A stretch of DNA of 64,000 nt from Alteromonas profundi. Lineage in GTDB: Bacteria > Pseudomonadota > Gammaproteobacteria > Enterobacterales > Alteromonadaceae. The stretch covers positions 1 through 64,000 of the forward strand of contig NZ_JAAAWN010000023.1 of the NCBI RefSeq assembly GCF_010500865.1, in the 5' to 3' direction. Every line of letters begins with the position of its first letter. Within the stretch, counting starts at the first letter, position 1. Positions 29,997 to 40,822 of this stretch are shown here, in pieces. The position numbers and the translations under genes were made by a program. The notes beneath the pieces were generated by a model that did not search any database, was not told where the DNA came from, and saw only the letters and a list, made by a program, of their open reading frames with translations.

Positions 29997-30595
29997 TATG
30001 CTTGTCCTTGCGGTTATTATAATTTTGCTTTTTTGGTAAAGAATCTAAGGTAAAGCGCAGTGGAATTGATACTTTCAATAACTATAGCGCAGATCTCTAT
30101 AGTTGGTTTACTAGGGTGTACGAAGAAACAAGATAAGTGGCTATTGCCTACCTTATCGCCCTACTATTTTTAGTAAGATGCGCCGTGGCAACGCCCTTTT
30201 TAAACCGCCCATTGGGGAAAAACGCTTACTCCATGAAAGTGTAGTGCGCATTTCATCGCACAAATCCGCTGTTTAAGCTACTTTTCCTCACACGTATTAG
30301 CGCGTTTAATCCACGTTATTATTTAACATTTATTTAATGTTCTTGTCCGGGGTTTGTTTAGATACATTATTAAATAGGCCTGTGGATGCCTGAATTTATG
30401 GGTTTTTAGCCCATTAAGCTTTCAGCGGCGGTAGCGGTAAAGATGCATTTAATTGTTAATTATTTGAGTTGTTTTCCATAGGCCTAACAATCCGGTTCGC
30501 GTTTTAGCACTTTTCGGCTACTTGAGCTTACTTGCGTTTCTCATTACCCTTCTCGGCTTAATAGCGATAGCTACTGTTCATCGTTTTACGTCATT
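29997..30595. other. Gene-free interval between the amidohydrolase and the cyo cluster
   Basis: About 600 bp without a plausible gene. It is AT-rich and contains small inverted repeats, AACATT/AATGTT (near 30,325-30,342) and TGGG/CCCA around TTTTTAG (near 30,399-30,413). It must hold the start of the cyo transcription unit, but I see no clear promoter or known regulator site. Confidence 0.5.
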
Positions 30596-31024
30596 ATGAA
30601 GGATTTTCACCTAACTATGGCAACATCTTCGCCCTCGCATACCCACTGGATGTACAGCTTCGTGCAATCGGTGCAACAACACGCCTCGAGTGTTGGTACG
30701 TGGTTATGGATGGCTAACGTGGTGCTTTTGGTGAATGTGGTTTTAGTGCTATCTGGCACTATGGCCGAAGCGTCTGAATTTGTTAGTGCTATACAAGATA
30801 ACGTAGTTATCGAACCTTATTATCTCGCGTTACTCGAGCAAACCCTTTCTCAATTCATATCGCCCGTGATTATATTGGTGCTGTTTGGCCTTAAAGTGCA
30901 TTCTTGCGCCACCGCAAGAGCCGCTTATGAAGGTGATGATCGCCCACTTCCATTTGTATTCTACGAATACCCTCAGCCTTTTATACAGCAGCTAGGTAGC
31001 CGCGCCCCCCCTATTGCCCATTAA
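30596..31024 (+). CDS. Small membrane protein of unknown function upstream of cyoA
   Basis: 142 residues with two hydrophobic segments (WLWMANVVLLVNVVLVLSG near residue 40 and FISPVIILVLFGLKV near 90). No family is recognised. An internal ATG (MATSSPSHTH, 30617) could be the true start. It is on the same strand as cyoA with a 150-bp gap and may belong to the oxidase transcript. Confidence 0.55.
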   Translation: MKDFHLTMATSSPSHTHWMYSFVQSVQQHASSVGTWLWMANVVLLVNVVLVLSGTMAEASEFVSAIQDNVVIEPYYLALLEQTLSQFISPVIILVLFGLKVHSCATARAAYEGDDRPLPFVFYEYPQPFIQQLGSRAPPIAH

Positions 31025-31176
31025 CGGTTTGTTGCCTTCACGCCCAGTGAAAAGGCAAAAGAAAAACCAGTTTTAGTGTTTATTTTCAACAAATAGGCAC
31101 CGTCAGTTTTTAAAACTTCTAATGCTGCCCGACCAGCGCGAATGCGCCTGTTTTTGGCAACGTTACCTTTGAACTC

Positions 31177-32139
31177 GTGGGTTATAGGAAAATGTTTTTG
31201 TCTATTCGTAACCTAGCTAAATTAGCTTTTGTCACGACTGTGCTTTTATTAGCCGGTTGTAGTGGTGGTGTACTTGATCCTAAAGGGCAAGTGGGCATGG
31301 ATGAAAAGAATCTTATTATTCTTTGTACCATCTTAATGCTTATCGTTGTTGTCCCTGTCATTGTACTAACCCTTTATTTTGCCTGGAAATATCGTGCAAG
31401 TCGCGATTTTGAAATTTACACGCCGAAATGGGCACATTCCACCAAAATTGAAGCCGTAGTATGGTCAATTCCCATTTTAATCGTTATTGCCCTTGGCGTT
31501 ATTACATGGCGCTCAACACAAGCGCTAGACCCCTACGCCCCGCTAAACGATAAGGGGGAGCACCTTACGGTAGAAGTGGTGTCACTGAACTGGAAATGGT
31601 TGTTTATTTATCCTGAGCAGGGGATAGCTACCGTTAACGAGTTGGTGTTTCCAGCCAACAAACCAGTAGCGTTTAAAATTACTTCTGAAGATGCCATGAA
31701 TTCCTTTTTCATCCCTCAGCTGGGCAGCCAAATTTACTCAATGGCGGGAATGGAAACGAAACTTCACCTTATCGCTGACGAACCCGGCACGTTCAAAGGT
31801 ATATCGGCTAATTACAGCGGCGCTGGGTTCTCCGATATGAAATTCGACGCTATCGCCACGCGTACCCAAGCCGACTTTGATGACTGGGTACAACACGTTA
31901 AACAACAGCGCAATGTGCTCACCGCAGAAACGTATCAGACACTTGCTGAACCTACTGAAGATCACCCCGTTACCTATTACGGCAAGGTGAGTAACGGCCT
32001 GTTTAATCAAATTGTGATGAAGTATATGAAAGACCACGGTGCTATGGACTTTTACGCTAAACCCAGCCACGGGGCTCGGGGTTCGCACAGAATGTCTGAA
32101 ATGAAGCAGCCAGGTCACCATGCAGAGGTGAATGAATAA
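31177..32139 (+). CDS. cyoA: Cytochrome bo3 quinol oxidase subunit II
   Basis: 320 residues. A lipoprotein signal ends in [11 protein letters not shown], followed by a second transmembrane helix and a cupredoxin-like periplasmic domain ([35 protein letters not shown]). The CuA ligands of cytochrome c oxidases are absent, as expected for a quinol oxidase. The listed start is a GTG; the ATG five codons later ([10 protein letters not shown], 31192) is an alternative with AGGA very close to it. First structural gene of cyoABCDE. Confidence 0.93.
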   Translation: MGYRKMFLSIRNLAKLAFVTTVLLLAGCSGGVLDPKGQVGMDEKNLIILCTILMLIVVVPVIVLTLYFAWKYRASRDFEIYTPKWAHSTKIEAVVWSIPILIVIALGVITWRSTQALDPYAPLNDKGEHLTVEVVSLNWKWLFIYPEQGIATVNELVFPANKPVAFKITSEDAMNSFFIPQLGSQIYSMAGMETKLHLIADEPGTFKGISANYSGAGFSDMKFDAIATRTQADFDDWVQHVKQQRNVLTAETYQTLAEPTEDHPVTYYGKVSNGLFNQIVMKYMKDHGAMDFYAKPSHGARGSHRMSEMKQPGHHAEVNE

Positions 32140-32141
32140 CT

Positions 32142-34130
32142 ATGTCTTTTCTAGGTAAATTGTCGATAGATGCTATTCCTTACCACGAGCCCATTATCAT
32201 GGTGACGCTTGCGGTAATCGCTGTAGTAGGGCTTGTTATTGCGGGTCTTATTACAAAATACAAACAGTGGGGCACCTTATGGTTTGATTGGATCACCTCG
32301 GTGGACCACAAACGTTTAGGTGTTATGTATATCGTGCTGGCGTTAGTGATGCTGCTGCGCGGTTTTGCTGACGCTATCATGATGCGTACCCAATTGGCCG
32401 TAGCCACCAATGGCGCTGCAGGTTATTTACCCCCTGAACATTACGACCAAATATTCACTGCCCATGGCGTTATTATGATCATCTTTATGGCGATGCCATT
32501 TATGATTGGTTTGATGAACATCATATTGCCACTGCAAGTGGGGGCACGTGATGTTGCTTTTCCTTTTTTAAATAACCTGAGTTTTTGGCTTACCGCTGGC
32601 GGCGCTATTCTTATAAACGTGTCGTTGGGGCTAGGTGAATTCGCGAAAACCGGCTGGGTAGCATACCCGCCACTAGCGGGGTTAGAGCTAAGCCCTGGGG
32701 TAGGGGTAGACTATTATATATGGGCGCTACAGCTATCGGGGCTCGGCACGCTATTAACGGCAGTGAATTTTCTGGTCACGGTGTTTAAAATGCGTGCCCC
32801 AGGCATGAAGCTCATGCAAATGCCAATATTTACCTGGACCTGTACGTGGGCCAATATTTTAATTGCAGCGTCTTTCCCTATACTTACGGCCGTACTGGCT
32901 ATGCTAACCCTAGACCGCTATATGGATTTTCACTTCTTCACTAAAGAAGCAGGTGGTAACTCCATGATGTATATCAATTTGTTTTGGGCATGGGGCCATC
33001 CAGAAGTATACATTCTGGTATTGCCTGCCTTTGGTATTTTTTCAGAGGTTATATCTACGTTTACCGCCAAGCGATTGTTTGGCTATAAATCTATGGTATA
33101 TGCCTCGGGAGCGATTGCCATTTTAGGCTTTATCGTGTGGTTGCACCATTTCTTTACCATGGGTTCAAGTGCTAACGTTAATGCGTTCTTTGGCATCATG
33201 ACCATGGTTATCGCCATCCCTACCGGCGTGAAACTCTTTAACTGGTTATTTACTATCTATCGTGGGCGATTGGTATTAAGCGTCCCCGTTTTGTGGACCT
33301 TAGGTTTTATGGTGACCTTTACCATTGGCGGTATGACAGGTGTGCTTCTGGCTATCCCAGGCGCCGACTACGTGCTGCACAATAGCCTATTTCTTATCGC
33401 GCACTTCCATAACACCATTATCGGTGGCGCAGTATTCGGGTATTTGGCAGGCTTTGCGTTTTGGTTTCCAAAAGCAATGGGCTTTAAGCTTGATGAAAAA
33501 ACTGGTAAAGCCGCCTTTTGGTGCTGGCAAATTGGTTTCTTATTGGCCTTCTTGCCACTGTATGTGCTTGGGTTCCTAGGCATGACGCGCCGCCTAAATC
33601 ATACCGATAATCCTGATTGGAATGTGTGGCTATATATTGCAGCCGTGGGGGCATTTGTTATTGCCATTGGCATTTTCTTCCAGTTATTACAGCTATTTAT
33701 TAGCTTTAAAAATAGGCAACAACTGAAAGATAGTAGCGGAGACCCATGGAATGGCCATACGTTAGAGTGGTCCACTGCTTCACCACCTCAGTACTATAAC
33801 TTTGCGCATATTCCTCATGTCAAAGATATCGACGCATGGACCGATATGAAAGAGAGCGGCGAGTCTTATCAAACGCCACAAAAATATGCCCCTATACATA
33901 TGCCTAAAAATACCTCAGCAGGTGTGTTTATGAGCATGGGATTCACCATAATGGGGTTTGCGCTTATATGGCACATTTGGTGGCTAGCTATTTTAGGTTT
34001 CGTGGCGGGCGTTGGCGTGTTTATTAAGCGCTGCTATAGCAAAGACGTAGATTATTACGTGCCCGTAGATGCGATTAGTGAAATAGAAACTGCCCATTTA
34101 ACCGCCAATGCAAAAGGAGTGAACTCATGA
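32142..34130 (+). CDS. cyoB: Cytochrome bo3 quinol oxidase subunit I
   Basis: The catalytic proton-pumping subunit: oxidises ubiquinol and reduces oxygen at the heme o3-CuB centre. 662 residues with about 15 membrane helices. Heme and copper ligands are visible in [33 protein letters not shown] (CuB His and the cross-linked Tyr), LHHFFTMG (CuB His pair), and [12 protein letters not shown] (heme ligands). Two bases separate it from cyoA and its end overlaps cyoC by 4 bp. Confidence 0.97.
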   Translation: MSFLGKLSIDAIPYHEPIIMVTLAVIAVVGLVIAGLITKYKQWGTLWFDWITSVDHKRLGVMYIVLALVMLLRGFADAIMMRTQLAVATNGAAGYLPPEHYDQIFTAHGVIMIIFMAMPFMIGLMNIILPLQVGARDVAFPFLNNLSFWLTAGGAILINVSLGLGEFAKTGWVAYPPLAGLELSPGVGVDYYIWALQLSGLGTLLTAVNFLVTVFKMRAPGMKLMQMPIFTWTCTWANILIAASFPILTAVLAMLTLDRYMDFHFFTKEAGGNSMMYINLFWAWGHPEVYILVLPAFGIFSEVISTFTAKRLFGYKSMVYASGAIAILGFIVWLHHFFTMGSSANVNAFFGIMTMVIAIPTGVKLFNWLFTIYRGRLVLSVPVLWTLGFMVTFTIGGMTGVLLAIPGADYVLHNSLFLIAHFHNTIIGGAVFGYLAGFAFWFPKAMGFKLDEKTGKAAFWCWQIGFLLAFLPLYVLGFLGMTRRLNHTDNPDWNVWLYIAAVGAFVIAIGIFFQLLQLFISFKNRQQLKDSSGDPWNGHTLEWSTASPPQYYNFAHIPHVKDIDAWTDMKESGESYQTPQKYAPIHMPKNTSAGVFMSMGFTIMGFALIWHIWWLAILGFVAGVGVFIKRCYSKDVDYYVPVDAISEIETAHLTANAKGVNS

Positions 34131-34738
34131 GTACCTTAGCTGCATCTATGCAAAGTGACGATGCCCATGAACATCATGAGCATCACGAAAATAATACGGT
34201 ATTCGGTTTTTGGTTGTACCTAATGACTGACTGCTTGTTATTTGCCTCGTTTTTTGCCACCTACGCTGTGTTATTTATGAACACGGCTGGGGGGGTATCT
34301 GGCAAAGATATCTTTGAACTTAATTTTGTCGCCCTTGAAACCGCAGCGCTATTAGTCAGTAGTATTACTTTCGGTTTAGCCATGCTAGGCGCACAAAAGC
34401 AAAACCGCAAAGCTGCTTTGTCATGGTTAGCCGTTACTTGGGTGCTCGGCGCAAGCTTCATAGGCATGGAGGTGCACGAGTTCCATCACTTAATCATCCA
34501 CGGTCATGGTCCTCAAACGAGTGCCTTTTTAACGGCTTTTTTCTCTCTTGTGGGGTTGCATGGCTTACACGTTACCGCCGGCCTAGTTTGGATGACTATT
34601 ATGTTCATAGAAGTCTCGCGCCGAGGATTACCTGATCAAACGGTGACACGGTTAAGTTGCCTTAGCTTGTTTTGGCACTTCCTCGACATCGTATGGATTT
34701 GTGTGTTTACCGTGGTTTATCTAATGGGGGCAATGTAA
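34127..34738 (+). CDS. cyoC: Cytochrome bo3 quinol oxidase subunit III
   Basis: 203 residues, five membrane helices. A His/Glu-rich N-terminus ([13 protein letters not shown]) precedes [42 protein letters not shown] and [21 protein letters not shown] are subunit III motifs. Overlaps both neighbours, indicating translational coupling. Confidence 0.95.
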   Translation: MSTLAASMQSDDAHEHHEHHENNTVFGFWLYLMTDCLLFASFFATYAVLFMNTAGGVSGKDIFELNFVALETAALLVSSITFGLAMLGAQKQNRKAALSWLAVTWVLGASFIGMEVHEFHHLIIHGHGPQTSAFLTAFFSLVGLHGLHVTAGLVWMTIMFIEVSRRGLPDQTVTRLSCLSLFWHFLDIVWICVFTVVYLMGAM

Positions 34739-35100
34739 TGGCATTACATGATTCAAAAACAATAGCGCCAGGCGATGTGAATGAACACTCACATACCGAC
34801 GATCACGGCGATATAAAATCCTATATCATCGGCTTCGTTCTCTCCATCGTACTAACTGCTATCCCGTTTACTTTGGTAATAGGGGGTGAATACTCAAAAG
34901 TAACGACGATTTACAGCGTGGTAACCCTGGGGTTGGTTCAGATATGGGTACACCTTAAGTATTTTCTGCACCTAAACTTTGTTACCGAAGAAGGCAGAGC
35001 CAATACATTTTCCTTCCTATTTAGCGCGCTTATCATTTTAATGGTAGTAGGGCTGTCGGTATGGATTATTTACGAGTCAAATGCCATGATGATGTACTAG
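34738..35100 (+). CDS. cyoD: Cytochrome bo3 quinol oxidase subunit IV
   Basis: About 120 residues and three membrane helices (IIGFVLSIVLTAIPFTLVI, VVTLGLVQIWVHLKYFLHLN, FLFSALIILMVVGLSVWII), the layout of CyoD. The start is the ATG that overlaps the cyoC stop by one base (TAATG); the frame is open upstream only because cyoC's shadow is open. Confidence 0.93.
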   Translation: MALHDSKTIAPGDVNEHSHTDDHGDIKSYIIGFVLSIVLTAIPFTLVIGGEYSKVTTIYSVVTLGLVQIWVHLKYFLHLNFVTEEGRANTFSFLFSALIILMVVGLSVWIIYESNAMMMY

Positions 35101-35124
35101 TGTGTACCCTCATCACTTACGGTA

Positions 35125-36042
35125 ATGAATAAGGTAAACAGTAAAATGAACGCTCTATTTCGCCGCTATTTTACGGTAACTAAGCCCGGTATCATTATGG
35201 GCAATCTTATTTCGGTCACTGGTGGTTTTATGCTAGGGGCGCGAGGCAACATAGATTGGTCAATAATGTTTGCAACGTTACTGGGCCTATCGTTGGTAGT
35301 GGCCTCAGGATGCGCCATCAATAATTGTATTGATAGCGATATCGATACCAAAATGCAGCGTACCCGGAGCAGGGTAACGGTCACCGGAGAGATGTCGTTA
35401 AAAGCGGCATTTTTCCATGGCGTTGTACTAGGCGTAATAGGCTTCATTTTGCTAGCAGTGTACACCAACACAACGGCCACTTTTTTCGCCGCCTTAGGTT
35501 ATGTGGTTTATGTGGGGGCTTACAGCCTTTATATGAAGCGAAACTCAGTATATGGCACATTAGTAGGCAGCTTATCAGGTGCGGTGCCGCCAGTGGTTGG
35601 CTATTGTGCCGCTAGCGGGCAATTTGACGCGGCCGCGGCTATCTTGCTGTTGATGTTTAGTTTGTGGCAAATGCCGCATTCTTATGCCATTGCTATTTTT
35701 CGCTTCAAAGACTACGAAGCCTCCAATATTCCAGTGTTGCCGGTGGCTAAAGGCATGGCCAAAGCGAAACAGCATATTGTTTTGTATATCGCGGTTTTTG
35801 CGTTGGTAGCGATGCTACTTCCTATTAGTGGTTACACAGGTATGGGGTTTATGGCGGTGGCCTGTACCACAAGCCTATGGTGGCTGATGATGGCACTTAG
35901 AGGGTATCGACGGGATATCAATTTAGAAGGCTGGGCTAGACAAGTATTTGGCTTTTCTATTTTAAATATTACCGCGTTATCGATAGCAATGGCGGTGGAT
36001 TATCACGAAAGCGTGCCGCAGCTGTTTGCCATGGCGTTTTAA
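35125..36042 (+). CDS. cyoE: Protoheme IX farnesyltransferase (heme O synthase)
   Basis: Converts heme B to heme O for the oxidase binuclear centre. About 305 residues, a polytopic UbiA-family prenyltransferase with the signature [18 protein letters not shown] near residue 73 and [21 protein letters not shown] near 190. A second possible start, MNALFRRYF (35146), is seven codons in. Last of the cyo genes. Confidence 0.95.
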   Translation: MNKVNSKMNALFRRYFTVTKPGIIMGNLISVTGGFMLGARGNIDWSIMFATLLGLSLVVASGCAINNCIDSDIDTKMQRTRSRVTVTGEMSLKAAFFHGVVLGVIGFILLAVYTNTTATFFAALGYVVYVGAYSLYMKRNSVYGTLVGSLSGAVPPVVGYCAASGQFDAAAAILLLMFSLWQMPHSYAIAIFRFKDYEASNIPVLPVAKGMAKAKQHIVLYIAVFALVAMLLPISGYTGMGFMAVACTTSLWWLMMALRGYRRDINLEGWARQVFGFSILNITALSIAMAVDYHESVPQLFAMAF

Positions 36043-36099
36043 CGTTTGGTAGTGGCCCACGTTCAAAAACTTGCGCGTTACCCCTATAGGGCCATATTT

Positions 36100-36127
36100 G
36101 TTAAGCGATAGGCTTCTATCGCTTAAC
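36100..36127. other. Perfect 12-bp hairpin after the cyo cluster
   Basis: GTTAAGCGATAG and CTATCGCTTAAC are exact complements around GCTT. No T-run follows on either strand, so it is not an ordinary rho-independent terminator. It could protect or process the 3' end of the cyo mRNA. Confidence 0.6.
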
Positions 36128-36183
36128 CCGCCTATGCGGTGTGCGCTATACTAAGCAGGTATTTAACTATTTAGGTAACTTTT

Positions 36184-36465
36184 ATGGCCACCGCATCTGC
36201 GCTTCATATTTTGGTGAAAACTGAAAAAGAAGCCTTGTCTATCCTAGCGCAATTAAACAAAGGCAAAGATTTCGCCACCTTAGCTAAGCGGCATTCTACG
36301 TGTCCTTCAAAAAAAAGAGGGGGTGATCTGGGCGAGTTTCGACGCGGGCAAATGGTAAAAGCATTTGACGATGTGGTGTTTAAAAAAGAAGTGTTAAAGG
36401 TGCACGGGCCAGTTAAGACCCGTTTCGGCTACCACTTGATTAAGACTTTATATCGTAGTAGGTAA
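36184..36465 (+). CDS. ppiC: Parvulin-type peptidyl-prolyl isomerase
   Basis: 93 residues, cytoplasmic, no signal. [58 protein letters not shown] and [11 protein letters not shown] are the standard single-domain parvulin motifs. It catalyses cis-trans isomerisation of peptidyl-proline bonds. Monocistronic, convergent with the next gene. Confidence 0.95.
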   Translation: MATASALHILVKTEKEALSILAQLNKGKDFATLAKRHSTCPSKKRGGDLGEFRRGQMVKAFDDVVFKKEVLKVHGPVKTRFGYHLIKTLYRSR

Positions 36466-36473
36466 GTGTTTAC

Positions 36474-37232
36474 TTACGGCACCCAGCGTTCCCCGCAAAC
36501 GCCGTTTCGGGTATATTGATTAAACGGGCTTTTGTAAGGGTGAATATCTTGTGATAGCGCTTCTTTGTGATCGACAGAGATGAAGGGTGTCGCTAACGGC
36601 TTACCTTTTTCATCCAGCAAATAATAATGTGATGAATAATCGGCTAGAAATAATTTTTCCGTAACACCGAAATCGATAAGTTGAACCTTAGTTACCGCCT
36701 TGAACATGGCATCGCTTTTGTCTAAGGATAAAATTTTGCGATAGTAATAGCCCTTTTCTTTTTGATGCTGCGAAAACCCACTTAGCGCATCTACGAGCGC
36801 ATCTAATGTGATAGCTTCTCGTTGGAGCATGAAATCGTGCTGTATTTTCTTATTATCGTCACTCGACTGCCCTGCTGTATACGCCTGTTCCTCTTCTAAA
36901 TCGCTAAGGTAGGCTTTACCCGCCTCAGCATAGTTGCTAAGCGCATCTGTGTTCATATGAACAAAATAATCGCTAAGCCCAGCGGGACTTACCTCAAAAA
37001 GCCATAAGTCGGGGGTAACTGCGCCTCGTTCTTTCGGTGTCTGGGGGCCTTTAGGCACACATTGTTGGGATATAAAGTAGTAATACTGGCCAGCTTTTAT
37101 AGCATGGGCACTAGGTATAAACCACAATAAGCAAAGCAACACACTTAAAGAAAAAGAAAACGAAAACCGGGAATTAACTCGCCTTAGGCTAGTAAGGCGA
37201 AATAGAGACGAACGCTTTTGTGATAAACCCAT
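36474..37232 (-). CDS. Exported protein of unknown function
   Basis: About 252 residues. A basic N-region and long hydrophobic stretch (FSFSLSVLLCLLWFIPSAHA) form a signal peptide. The mature part starts IKAGQYYYFISQQCVPKGPQ and has two or three Cys residues (QQCVP and NGVCGERW), suggesting a disulfide. I do not recognise the family. I choose the ATG at 37232 (MGLSQKRSS), which has AAGG seven bases upstream, over the open frame 13 codons further. Confidence 0.65.
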   Translation of the reverse strand: MGLSQKRSSLFRLTSLRRVNSRFSFSFSLSVLLCLLWFIPSAHAIKAGQYYYFISQQCVPKGPQTPKERGAVTPDLWLFEVSPAGLSDYFVHMNTDALSNYAEAGKAYLSDLEEEQAYTAGQSSDDNKKIQHDFMLQREAITLDALVDALSGFSQHQKEKGYYYRKILSLDKSDAMFKAVTKVQLIDFGVTEKLFLADYSSHYYLLDEKGKPLATPFISVDHKEALSQDIHPYKSPFNQYTRNGVCGERWVP

Positions 37233-37346
37233 AGGAAACCTTATAAATGCACAACAGCACATCATGCGCAAAGCGGCACAATCGTAAAATGAGATCCTAG
37301 TGTAAAGGTTGAGCGTCTAAAGTGCGAACAAACCCTTGTTGGTTAT

Positions 37347-37523
37347 TTACCCTTGGTTGTTTTCGATAGTCTCAATTTGCTTTAAAAGCGCATCTGATTC
37401 AGCAGTTAGCATAGAGTACGTCTTAATATCGCCATTGCGCTGAGCATGCAGGGCACGTTCAAGCAATTTGTCGTATTGGCGGCGTAATTTTTTGCTGGGA
37501 TTAGACTTAAACAGGCTAAACAT
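37347..37523 (-). CDS. DUF6435-like small protein
   Basis: A 58-residue frame: MFSLFKSNPSKKLRRQYDKL, then LLERALHAQRNGDIKTYSML and TAESDALLKQIE. This fits the small DUF6435 proteins of marine gammaproteobacteria (MFSLFKSNP at the start, a basic helix, then QRNGDI). Its function is unknown; the sequence predicts two amphipathic helices. AGAAAGG precedes the ATG. The frame is clean and ends in TAA. Confidence 0.75.
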   Translation of the reverse strand: MFSLFKSNPSKKLRRQYDKLLERALHAQRNGDIKTYSMLTAESDALLKQIETIENNQG

Positions 37524-37923
37524 AGGCCTTTCTCAGTGGTTGGATGACCTATATTTAACGTAAAAGGTAACTGAAGCGATCATCTATTAAACGGTTGTAA
37601 TACACGCTATACCCCTTTTATTCTCTCGCTTTTTCCAGCAATTACTCTACAAAAACCACTCCCCCTCCTTCTATTTCATATAAACAATAGTTATGACTCG
37701 GAAGGAAAAGATACTAGTTATATATAGGCATATAACGTAGGTTTAATCGCGATCGCTACCTTAATTAGTGGCGTGAATTCTATTACTACCCATAAAAATA
37801 ATAAATATTAATAGATCTACAACTTTTGATTTAGCAAAAAAATGGTAAGCATAAGTGAATAAAATGGCTTGATCGCCTTCGATCAGTGTCATTCTCAGGT
37901 TGCCTGGAACAAAGGAGAAGCGT
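37524..37923. other. AT-rich gene-free interval upstream of pntAA
   Basis: About 400 bp without a plausible gene. It is markedly AT-rich from 37,700 on and includes a GCGATCGC palindrome at about 37,749. It presumably carries the transhydrogenase promoter. I see no recognisable operator. Confidence 0.5.
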
Positions 37924-39081
37924 GTGAAAATCATTGTGTTAAACGAAGCGAAAGCGCCCGATCCGAACTCTCACATAGAGAGCCGGTGTGCGGTAACGCC
38001 TGCAAGTGCACAGCGTTTGTGTAAGCAGGGTGTAGAAGTAACCGTTGAGGCGGGTGCGGGCAATTTATCAGGTTATCTTGATAAAGAGTATGAAGAGGCA
38101 GGGGCAGTTGTTATTAATGACGTGAATGATGCTTTATCAACTGCTGATATGTTGGTTGCCGTTAATAAGCCTACAGAAGCACAATTGTCGGTGATGAAAA
38201 AAGGGGCCATTGTGGTAGGCCACCTTGACCCTTTCTTTCAGCAACCGCTAATTGAGTCTATTGCAAATAAAGGGCTCACTGCTATCTCTGTTGAGATGAT
38301 CCCACGTTCATCCCGCGCACAGAAAATGGATGCACTGAGCTCACAAGCCAGCCTAGCTGGTTACGTCATGGTGATGCAAGCCGCCAATCATTTACCGTCT
38401 ATCTTACCTATGATGATGACGCCCTCAGGTACTATCAAGCCAGCGAAAGTTTTTGTTATCGGAGCGGGTGTAGCCGGGCTGCAGGCTATTGCTACGGCAA
38501 AACGCTTAGGTGCTAACGTACTGGCGTATGACACGCGTCCTGTGGTAGCTGAGCAGGTTGAATCGTTAGGTGGGAAATTTTTGAAAATTGATATTGGTGA
38601 AACGGGGCAAACCAAAGATGGTTATGCCAAGGAGTTAACCGATGAGCAAAAAGCGAAGCAACAAGACGCACAGCGCGATGCAATTGCCGATTCCGATATT
38701 GTTATTACTACCGCTCAGTTGTTTGGACGCAAACCTCCTTTGCTAATTAGTCAGTCAACGTTAGCGTTAATGAAGCCAGGGAGTGTGGTAGTAGATATGG
38801 CGGCGCAATCTGGGGGCAATGTTGAAGGCTCGGTACCCGGCGAAACGGTTGTGGTAAACGGTGTTACCGTTATTGGTTCAGGGCATTGGAGTCAGCGCGT
38901 AGCCAGGGCTGCCACCGATATGTACGCCAATAACATTTACAACTTGGTGTCTGAGTTTTTAGATTCTGAAACCACACGCTTCAAGCTCGATCTCGAAGAC
39001 GACATTTTAAAAGGCTGTGTCATCGTTCACGACAATAAGGTGACCAACGAGATGTTAACTAACGCTTACAAGGGAGCTTAA
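37924..39081 (+). CDS. pntAA: NAD(P) transhydrogenase, subunit alpha part 1 (NAD-binding)
   Basis: Soluble domain I of the proton-translocating transhydrogenase, which passes hydride from NADH to NADP+ at the membrane. 385 residues; ESRCAVTPASAQRLC near the start, SVEMIPRSSRAQKMDALSSQA near residue 120, the Rossmann loop VFVIGAGVAGLQAIATAKRLGA near 172, and VVDMAAQSGGNVEGSVPGE near 285. The start is a GTG preceded by AAAGGAG at 37,912-37,918. It lacks the membrane helices found in single-chain PntA, so this is the three-gene form. Confidence 0.94.
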   Translation: MKIIVLNEAKAPDPNSHIESRCAVTPASAQRLCKQGVEVTVEAGAGNLSGYLDKEYEEAGAVVINDVNDALSTADMLVAVNKPTEAQLSVMKKGAIVVGHLDPFFQQPLIESIANKGLTAISVEMIPRSSRAQKMDALSSQASLAGYVMVMQAANHLPSILPMMMTPSGTIKPAKVFVIGAGVAGLQAIATAKRLGANVLAYDTRPVVAEQVESLGGKFLKIDIGETGQTKDGYAKELTDEQKAKQQDAQRDAIADSDIVITTAQLFGRKPPLLISQSTLALMKPGSVVVDMAAQSGGNVEGSVPGETVVVNGVTVIGSGHWSQRVARAATDMYANNIYNLVSEFLDSETTRFKLDLEDDILKGCVIVHDNKVTNEMLTNAYKGA

Positions 39082-39083
39082 TT

Positions 39084-39368
39084 GTGGAAATTATTTATCT
39101 GTTATTTATCGTTCTGTTAGCAGCGTTTTTAGGTTTTGAGCTTATTCGCAAAGTACCTGCGACGCTACATACTCCGTTAATGTCAGGTTCAAACGCCATT
39201 TCCGGCATTACGTTGGTAGGGGCGCTAGTTGCCTCGGGCAATGACAATGGCGTATTAACAACCATACTCGGCACCGCCGCAGTAGCCTTAGCGAGCATCA
39301 ATGTAGTAGGTGGATACTTAGTTACCGACCGTATGTTGAGTATGTTCAAAAAGAAAGATAAGAAGTAA
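39084..39368 (+). CDS. pntAB: NAD(P) transhydrogenase, subunit alpha part 2 (membrane)
   Basis: 94 residues with three membrane helices (IIYLLFIVLLAAFLGFELI, AISGITLVGALVASG, TAAVALASINVVGGYLVT) and the typical VPATLHTPLMSGSNAISG loop. It provides part of the proton channel. GTG start two bases after the pntAA stop. Confidence 0.94.
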   Translation: MEIIYLLFIVLLAAFLGFELIRKVPATLHTPLMSGSNAISGITLVGALVASGNDNGVLTTILGTAAVALASINVVGGYLVTDRMLSMFKKKDKK

Positions 39369-39379
39369 GGGGCGCGCAA

Positions 39380-40768
39380 GTGAACGATATAGCAACCATA
39401 ATTAATCTTGCGTACGTTGTTGCAGCGGCGCTATTCATTTTAGGTTTGAAATTACTAAGTCATCCAGATAGTGCGAAGCGGGGCAACTTCGTTTCTGCCG
39501 TGGGTATGTTAATTGCGGTAGTGGTAACCTTACTCGACCAGCAAATTATTAGTTACCAGTGGATCTTACTTGGGTTTGTCATAGGGGGCGCTTTTGGTGC
39601 TTGGAAAGCAAAAACCGTGGAAATGACGGCCATGCCAGAAATGGTATCCTTATTTAACGGCTTTGGCGGCGCTGCTTCTTTATTGTTAGGTTGGGCCACG
39701 CTGGCAGGAATGAATTCTGTTGTTGTTCAGACTACAGGCGCTTTTACCTTCATTACCCTGTTTTTTACTGTGCTAGTGGGTGGGGTAACCTTCTCAGGCT
39801 CGGTGGTAGCATGGGGGAAGTTGTCTGGTAAATTATCATCAAAAGCGGTCATTTTTACCGGCCTTCGCGAACTTAGCATTTTGCATATTATCGCCATGCT
39901 GGTGGTGGGGTACTTGTTTACCACCCAGCCGCAAAACACGGTTTGGCTCTATTGCATCATTGCCTTGGCGCTAAGTTTTGGCTTATGGGCAACCATATCT
40001 ATTGGCGGTGCTGATATGCCCGTCGTCATCGCCTTGTTAAACAGCTATTCAGGTATAGCTGCAACCGCCGCTGGGCTTGCAACGGGCAATACCATTCTTA
40101 TCGTTACCGGCCTTTTGGTGGGTGCTTCGGGTCTTATTCTTACTAATATTATGTGTAAGGCAATGAACCGTTCGTTAGCGAATGTGTTGCTCTCTGGGTT
40201 TGCTAAGCCTATTGAAGCAGGGGAAAAAATTGAAGGTGAAATTAAAGTGCTGTCAGCGCAAGATGCGTTTTATGTGTTAGAAGCCGCGCAGTCAGTATTG
40301 GTCATCCCTGGTTACGGTATGGCAGTGGCGCAAGCGCAACATGCGGTGCGCGAAATGCAGTCGTTATTAGAAGATAATGGTTGTACTGTAGACTACGCTA
40401 TACACGCCGTTGCTGGACGTATGCCGGGACATATGAACGTGTTACTGGCTGAGGCCGATGTGCCCTACGATCAGTTATACGAAATGGATGATGTAAACCC
40501 ACGAATGGAAAATTACGATGTGGCTATTGTCATTGGTGCCAACGATGTAGTGAATCCAGCCGCTAAAGAAATGAAGGGTAGCCCTATTTACGGCATGCCT
40601 GTTATTGAAGCTTACCGGGCTAAAACCGTGTTTGTACTTAAGCGGTCGGCCAATGCCGGTTTTGCCGGAGTGGATAACCCACTATTCTTTAAAGACAATA
40701 CGCGTATGGTATTAGGCGATGCGAAAGAAACAATTAATAATATCGTTAGAGAATTTGGCGACGATTAA
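39380..40768 (+). CDS. pntB: NAD(P) transhydrogenase, subunit beta
   Basis: 462 residues: about nine membrane helices (proton channel), then the NADP(H)-binding domain III with VIPGYGMAVAQAQHAV (binding loop), VAGRMPGHMNVLLAEA, DVAIVIGANDVVNPA and FVLKRSANAGFAGVDNPLF. It completes the three-gene operon. Twelve bases separate it from pntAB. Confidence 0.96.
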   Translation: MNDIATIINLAYVVAAALFILGLKLLSHPDSAKRGNFVSAVGMLIAVVVTLLDQQIISYQWILLGFVIGGAFGAWKAKTVEMTAMPEMVSLFNGFGGAASLLLGWATLAGMNSVVVQTTGAFTFITLFFTVLVGGVTFSGSVVAWGKLSGKLSSKAVIFTGLRELSILHIIAMLVVGYLFTTQPQNTVWLYCIIALALSFGLWATISIGGADMPVVIALLNSYSGIAATAAGLATGNTILIVTGLLVGASGLILTNIMCKAMNRSLANVLLSGFAKPIEAGEKIEGEIKVLSAQDAFYVLEAAQSVLVIPGYGMAVAQAQHAVREMQSLLEDNGCTVDYAIHAVAGRMPGHMNVLLAEADVPYDQLYEMDDVNPRMENYDVAIVIGANDVVNPAAKEMKGSPIYGMPVIEAYRAKTVFVLKRSANAGFAGVDNPLFFKDNTRMVLGDAKETINNIVREFGDD

Positions 40769-40788
40769 TTTTGCTTCTTAATATGTTA

Positions 40789-40822
40789 GGGGCGTGGGGC
40801 CGAGGGTCTCACGCCCTTTTTT
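40789..40822 (+). terminator. Terminator of pntAA-pntAB-pntB
   Basis: GGGCGTG and CACGCCC enclose a GC-rich loop and are followed by TTTTTT. Confidence 0.85.
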
